A stretch of DNA of 64,000 nt from CAZBRS01 sp964494475 (GTDB taxonomy: Bacteria; Myxococcota_A; UBA9042; CAZBRS01): assembly GCA_964494475.1 (NCBI GenBank), contig CAZBRS010000022.1, positions 18,960 to 82,959 on the forward strand. Reading direction: 5' to 3'. Shown piece by piece: positions 59,685 through 64,000 of the stretch (positions within the stretch are counted from its first letter, which is position 1; each line of letters opens with the position of its first letter). The notes beneath the pieces were generated by a model. The model ran no database searches and was not told where the DNA came from. It saw only the letters and a program-made list of their open reading frames with translations. The position numbers and the translations under genes are program-made.

Positions 59685-61009
59685 GCTCGGAACTCCTTCG
59701 ACTCGATCGGCTCGGGTTCGACGGTCAGCAACAACCCGTCGACGCGTCGCACCACGACGCGGGCGGGAGGCTCGAGGACGACAGCGGAGTTGGTGCACGC
59801 GCGCCAGAGCTCACCCTCGACGAAGATCAGCCCTTCGGGGGCGAGCGCCCGCTCGACGGTGCCCACCTGCCCCACGAGGCCCTCGGCGCCGGTGACCGCG
59901 CGCCGGGAGTGGGCCTTCAACGCCAGCCGGCCGAGGAAGACGATCAGCAGCGTGAAGGGCAGCACCAGGGCGACGATCTCGGCCAGGGGGATGCGCATCT
60001 CGGGGATGGGTCCTTTCACGAGGATGGCCGCGCCGAACGCGAGCGCGATGGCGCCGCCCACGCCGAACACGACGAACCCCGGCACGAAGACCTCGACCGC
60101 CAGCAGGCCGAGACCGCCCAGGATCAGGACGACGCCCACCGCGCTGATGGGCAGGAACGAGAACCCGACGAGCGACAGCACCAGGCAGAGCGCGCCCGCG
60201 ACGCCGGGGACGACCGCCCCCGCGTGGGTGATCTCGACGTACAGGAGGGCGACGCCCGCGAGGGCGAGCAGGAAGGCCAGCATGGGTTCGGCCAGGAAGA
60301 GCAGGAGCCGCTGGCGCGCCGTGGGCTCGAGGCGGCGCAGCGTGGCGTCCGCGAGCGCGAGCACGGTCGGGGCTCCGTCGAGCCGCGCCAGGGTGCGCCC
60401 GTCGAGCAGGCGGACGAGATCCGGGGTGTCGCGCGCGACCAGGTCGACGAGATCGGCGTCGACGGCCTCGGTGCACGTCCAGCTGCGGTTCTCGGTGATG
60501 GCGCGGGTGGCCTCGTCGGGGTCGTGGCCGCGCCCGGCCGCGGTCGCGCGGAGGAACGCCAACGAGTCGTTGGTCGTCTTCTCGAGCAGCGTGGGGTCGA
60601 GGTCGTCGGCCTTCACCGGGAAGATGCCGCCGATGGCCAGCACGGGGTGGGCCGCGCCGGTGGTGGTCCCGTCGGCCATGGCCGCCACGTCGCCGGCCAT
60701 CAGCAGGAAGAAGCCGGCCGAGGCCGCGCGCGCCCCGGCGGGCCCGACCAGCACGGCGACCGGGACCGGGCTGGCCAGCACGCCCTGCACCATGGCGCGC
60801 ATGGAGCTCTCGAGCCCTCCGGGCGTGTCGAGCTCGAGCACGAGCAGATCGGCAGCCGACTCGCGCGCCTCGGCGAGCGCATCGGCCAGGATCTCGGCCT
60901 GCACCTCGTGGATGGGGCCCTCGAGGCGCAGCGTGAGGACCTCGGCGGCGCTCGCCCCGGAGGGGACGAGGAGCAGCGACAGGCCGAGCACGGCCACCGC
61001 GCGATTCAT
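59681..61009 (-). CDS. NfeD-family membrane serine protease
   Basis: 442 residues from ATG 61009 (GGGAGGTG upstream). Signal peptide to about residue 22; ClpP/SppA-like protease domain about 23-220 with 'LELDTPGGLESSM' (61-73) and nucleophile Ser97 in 'AGARAASAGFFLLMAGD'. Four to five transmembrane helices span about 240-370, and a C-terminal OB-fold NfeD domain ('GLVGQVGTVERALAPEG', 'VEGELWRA') follows. NfeD cleaves the C-terminus of the partner stomatin, and both are linked to membrane quality control. It forms a two-gene unit with the slipin gene. Confidence 0.93.
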   Translation of the reverse strand: MNRAVAVLGLSLLLVPSGASAAEVLTLRLEGPIHEVQAEILADALAEARESAADLLVLELDTPGGLESSMRAMVQGVLASPVPVAVLVGPAGARAASAGFFLLMAGDVAAMADGTTTGAAHPVLAIGGIFPVKADDLDPTLLEKTTNDSLAFLRATAAGRGHDPDEATRAITENRSWTCTEAVDADLVDLVARDTPDLVRLLDGRTLARLDGAPTVLALADATLRRLEPTARQRLLLFLAEPMLAFLLALAGVALLYVEITHAGAVVPGVAGALCLVLSLVGFSFLPISAVGVVLILGGLGLLAVEVFVPGFVVFGVGGAIALAFGAAILVKGPIPEMRIPLAEIVALVLPFTLLIVFLGRLALKAHSRRAVTGAEGLVGQVGTVERALAPEGLIFVEGELWRACTNSAVVLEPPARVVVRRVDGLLLTVEPEPIESKEFRA

Positions 61010-61101
61010 GAGCACCTCCCGTCGACGGCCTCGATCTTTGGCCATCGAGCGGTTCGGATCAACCCGATTCGCCCGATCGCGCCCGGGGCTCACGCCGTTT
61101 G

Positions 61102-61130
61102 TTGCGCCCGGCGGCCCGTTTCACTAGGAT
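61102..61130 (+). promoter_or_regulatory. Candidate promoter of the second CTDC lipoprotein
   Basis: TTGCGC (61102-61107), 17 bases, TAGGAT (61125-61130), 32 bases before ATG 61163. Moderate match, within the 153-base divergent region with nfeD. Confidence 0.35.
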
Positions 61131-61162
61131 GGTGCGGAATTTGTCCCCGGGGGAAGGTCTCC

Positions 61163-64000
61163 ATGAAACAGGCTTGGCTGGTCCTGCTGGTCGCGAGTGC
61201 CCTGGTCGCGTGCGGTGGAAGCGGCTCCGACGACACGGGAATCGACGACACGATCGACGCGGGCAACGACACGCCCGACGTGGAGGAGGAGGTCGTCGTC
61301 AAGGAGTGCACCAAGGCCGACGACTGCCTGGCCGTGCTGGGCGCCGCCGACCAGTGCGAAGACCTCATCTGCGACGAGGCCGACTGGACGTGCAAGCGCG
61401 CCCCCAAGGAGGTCGGCACCAAGTGCAGCGACGGCGACCCCTGCACCAAGGGCGACGCCTGTGACGCGGCGGGGGCGTGCCTGGCCGGTGCCGACGAGTG
61501 CGAGTGCCGCGCCGACCTGCAGTGCCTCTCCAAGGAAGACGGCGACCTCTGCAACGGCACGCTCAAGTGCGACGTCAGCAACCTGCCGTTCAAATGCGTG
61601 CTCGACACCACCACGGTGGTCACCTGCCCCCACGCCGCCGACACGACGTGCGCCACCAACGAGTGCGACCCGGGCACCGGCGAGTGCTCGCTCACGCCCG
61701 TGACCAACGGCACCGGGTGCGACGACGGCGACGTGTGCACCGGCCCCGACACGTGCCAGGCCGGCGCGTGCCTTGGCACCGAGCTCGGCTGCGAGTGCAC
61801 CGACGACCTCGACTGCCTGCCCTACGACGACGGCGATCTGTGCACCGGCTATTACATCTGCGACACGGCCGCCCTGCCCTACACGTGCATCCTGGCCGCG
61901 GGCTCGACCGTCACCTGCCCCACGACCAACGACACCGACTGCATGAAGAACCAGTGCGAGCCGGCCACCGGAGGCTGCGCGCTGGCGCCCGCCGAGACCG
62001 GAACGGTGTGCGACGACGGCAACTTCTGCACCGACGACGACGGCTGCGCCATCGACGGCGACACGGGCGACGGCGTGTGCAAGGGCGGCAAGCCGCGCGA
62101 CTGCACCGACGGCAACGTGTGCACGAACGACGGCTGCGACAAGTTCGCGCAGAAGTGCACGTACGTCTTCAACAACGGCCCGTGCGAAGACTACAACAAG
62201 TGCCTCGACGGCGACACGTGCCAGTTCGGCATGTGCCTGGGCGGCAACAACCCGAAGAGCTGCAACGACAACGACGCCTGCACCACCGACTCGTGCGAGA
62301 CGACCACCGGGTGCAAGCACGTGGCCAAGGACTGCAGCGACGGCGACGTGTGCACGGTCGATCTCTGCGACGCAGCCACCGGCGCCTGCACGTACAAGCC
62401 GTTCCTCTGCGGCGACGGCGACCTCTGCACGACCGACTCGTGCGAGCCGGGCGTGGGCTGCGTGTTCGCGCCCAAGGCCTGCGCCGACGGCGACCTCTGC
62501 ACGACCGACGCCTGCCGGCCCGACAACGGCGCGTGCGAGCACGCTCCCGTGGTCTGCACCGACGACGACCCTTGCACCGACGACGCCTGCGACGGCGCGA
62601 CCGGGCTCTGCGCGTCCGCTCCCAAGGACTGCGCCGATGGCGACGCGTGCACGGCCGACGCCTGCGACTCGCTCCTGGGCGACTGCACGAACACGCCCGT
62701 CGCGGTCGATGACGGCGAGGTCTGCACGGTCGACTCCTGCGACCCGGCCACGGGCGACATCACGCACGCGCCGAAGGACTGCAGCGACGGCCTGCCGTGC
62801 ACCACCGACGTGTGCGACCCCCTGACCGCCGAGTGCTCGAACCCGGCGGTGCCCATCGACGACGCCGACGCCTGCACGACCGACGCCTGCGACCCCGACA
62901 CGGGCGTGGTGTCGCACGTGGCCAAGGATTGCGGTGACGGCCTGGCGTGCACCCTCGACGCATGTGATCCCCTGACGGCCGAGTGCTCCAATCCGCCCGT
63001 CCTCTGCGACGACCTCAACGTCTGCACCCTCGACGGGTGCGACCCCGCCGACGGCGCGTGCGTCTTCGACGACGCGGCGGCCGACGGCGGCCCGTGCGAC
63101 GACGGCTACGACTTCACGGCCGGCGACGCCTGCGCCGCGGGCGAGTGCCTAGGGCTCGTGACGGCTCCGGCCTCCACGTTCCGGGTCGCCTCGGTGCAGA
63201 TCGAGGCGCCGGCGTTCGTCTACGATCTGGGCCAGGGCCCGGTCGACCTGAACGACGCGCTCGGGGCCCTCGTGTCGTCGCTGCTCGGCCCCGACGGCTA
63301 CGGCGAGTCCATCCTCGTCTTCTCGCCCCTGCCCCCGGTGTTCAGCTTCGACCGCGGCACCCTGGCGCAGGGTCGCGGCGCCTGCCTCTACGACGGCGAC
63401 CTGGCGGCCACGCATTGTGGCATCCTGCCGGCCTCGCCGGTCGCCGCCTCGGGCCCCGTGGCCTACGACGACGAGGGTGCCTGCAGCGACGACCCCCTCG
63501 TCGAGGCGCTCTGCTACCGCGCCCCCGAGACCGACGCGGCGCCCGTGCCCCTGCCCGTGTTCGACCTGCAGGCCGTGACCTCCTGGACCACGGGGCACTT
63601 CGACGGCACGTCCACGACCACGGTCGAGGCCCTCGACGGCTACCTGCTGGCGTTCGTGGCGTCGGCCGACCTGGCCGCCCTGCCCCTGAAGGACGACACC
63701 CTCGGCCTCGACATCATGGCCTCCGACGCGCTCGTGCACCTCTCGCCCGAGGTCTTCGACGGGGTCGAGGGCTTCTGGCTGCGCGTGCGCTTCGCGGCCC
63801 ACGCGGTGGCCGCCTACCCCGCAGGCGCGGGCTGCAACGCCGACGGGGCCGCCTGCGACGACGCCAGCCTCTGCACCAACGACTCCTGCCACGCCCTCAC
63901 CGGCGACTGCGTGTACGCCGCCATCGACGGCATCGACGACGGCGCACCCTGCACGGTCGACGCCTGCGACCCGGCCACGGCCGCCATCACCCACGACCCC
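61163..64000 (+). CDS. Second CTDC-repeat lipoprotein, runs off the window
   Basis: 946 residues are visible with no stop before the window end. Lipobox ALVAC (Cys17), an acidic linker to about 45, then cysteine units of two sorts: longer spaced ones with 'CSDGDPCTKGDAC' and 'CDDGDVCTGPDTC' (about 85-370), then regular CTDC units ('CTTDSC', 'CTVDLCDAATGAC'; about 370-660). Residues about 665-890 are a non-repeat domain beginning 'TFRVASVQIEAPAFVYDLG', with mixed strands and two or three Cys pairs, not recognised. CTDC units resume afterwards. It is the same repeat class as the giant protein but less regular. The GTG-rich G+C frame and a GGGGGAAGG upstream support the start at 61163. Confidence 0.88.
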   Translation, partial: MKQAWLVLLVASALVACGGSGSDDTGIDDTIDAGNDTPDVEEEVVVKECTKADDCLAVLGAADQCEDLICDEADWTCKRAPKEVGTKCSDGDPCTKGDACDAAGACLAGADECECRADLQCLSKEDGDLCNGTLKCDVSNLPFKCVLDTTTVVTCPHAADTTCATNECDPGTGECSLTPVTNGTGCDDGDVCTGPDTCQAGACLGTELGCECTDDLDCLPYDDGDLCTGYYICDTAALPYTCILAAGSTVTCPTTNDTDCMKNQCEPATGGCALAPAETGTVCDDGNFCTDDDGCAIDGDTGDGVCKGGKPRDCTDGNVCTNDGCDKFAQKCTYVFNNGPCEDYNKCLDGDTCQFGMCLGGNNPKSCNDNDACTTDSCETTTGCKHVAKDCSDGDVCTVDLCDAATGACTYKPFLCGDGDLCTTDSCEPGVGCVFAPKACADGDLCTTDACRPDNGACEHAPVVCTDDDPCTDDACDGATGLCASAPKDCADGDACTADACDSLLGDCTNTPVAVDDGEVCTVDSCDPATGDITHAPKDCSDGLPCTTDVCDPLTAECSNPAVPIDDADACTTDACDPDTGVVSHVAKDCGDGLACTLDACDPLTAECSNPPVLCDDLNVCTLDGCDPADGACVFDDAAADGGPCDDGYDFTAGDACAAGECLGLVTAPASTFRVASVQIEAPAFVYDLGQGPVDLNDALGALVSSLLGPDGYGESILVFSPLPPVFSFDRGTLAQGRGACLYDGDLAATHCGILPASPVAASGPVAYDDEGACSDDPLVEALCYRAPETDAAPVPLPVFDLQAVTSWTTGHFDGTSTTTVEALDGYLLAFVASADLAALPLKDDTLGLDIMASDALVHLSPEVFDGVEGFWLRVRFAAHAVAAYPAGAGCNADGAACDDASLCTNDSCHALTGDCVYAAIDGIDDGAPCTVDACDPATAAITHDP

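Overview
The window is about 70% G+C by eye and dense with genes, most of them on the minus strand. It contains one run of 100 N (2795-2894), so it is probably a scaffolded draft or metagenome assembly. Lipoproteins with acidic linkers, a C-terminal MYXO-CTERM-like sorting tail, cysteine-rich 'CTDC' repeat proteins, tandem PilZ, sigma-54 activators and a hydrogenase-4-like membrane complex together suggest a myxobacterial or deltaproteobacterial lineage (Myxococcota-like). That is an inference; there is no rRNA gene or taxonomic marker here.

Layout: 0-2 kb, thiG-thiH-thiS thiazole synthesis (thiS is cut by the window edge). 2-7.6 kb, a cysteine-rich secreted protein and a PhnD-like binding protein facing each other across the gap, Fpg DNA glycosylase, a TPR-like secreted protein, a beta-barrel and an FGE-sulfatase-like lipoprotein. 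7.6-14 kb, a short-chain acyl-CoA operon: acyl-CoA synthetase with altered motifs, a butyrate kinase-phosphate butyryltransferase fusion, and a CoA-transferase-GNAT fusion. 14-17.7 kb, a CDP-alcohol phosphatidyltransferase, a DUF2505-like protein, a LysM protein and a PdxB-like dehydrogenase. 17.7-23.2 kb, a large doubly sorted lipoprotein divergent from yacG-purE-Na+/solute symporter.

23.3-34.1 kb is one gene for a 3597-residue surface lipoprotein made of about 130 short cysteine repeats (Dictyostelium CTDC type). Within it I see a higher-order repeat of 12 units, about 0.9 kb. A second protein of the same type begins at 61163 and leaves the window. 34.2-39.3 kb holds an outer-membrane barrel, a DUF1016 nuclease gene broken by one amber codon, a ceramidase-like lipoprotein and a tandem PilZ protein.

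39.4-58.9 kb is entirely minus strand and looks like an organic-acid uptake and energy-conservation region. It has a PHP-Cache-PAS-PAS-CBS-DUF294 signalling fusion with a porin, an OFA-type MFS transporter behind a near-perfect sigma-54 promoter with upstream activator sites, the adjacent Cache histidine kinase/NtrC-type regulator pair, a DUF485-ActP acetate-type symporter, and a six-gene hydrogenase-4-like complex whose large subunit lacks the Ni-Fe cysteine ligands (an Ehr-type complex). 58.9-61 kb carries an NfeD-slipin pair. No tRNA, rRNA, CRISPR or insertion sequence was recognised, and no gene-free stretch exceeds 300 bases.
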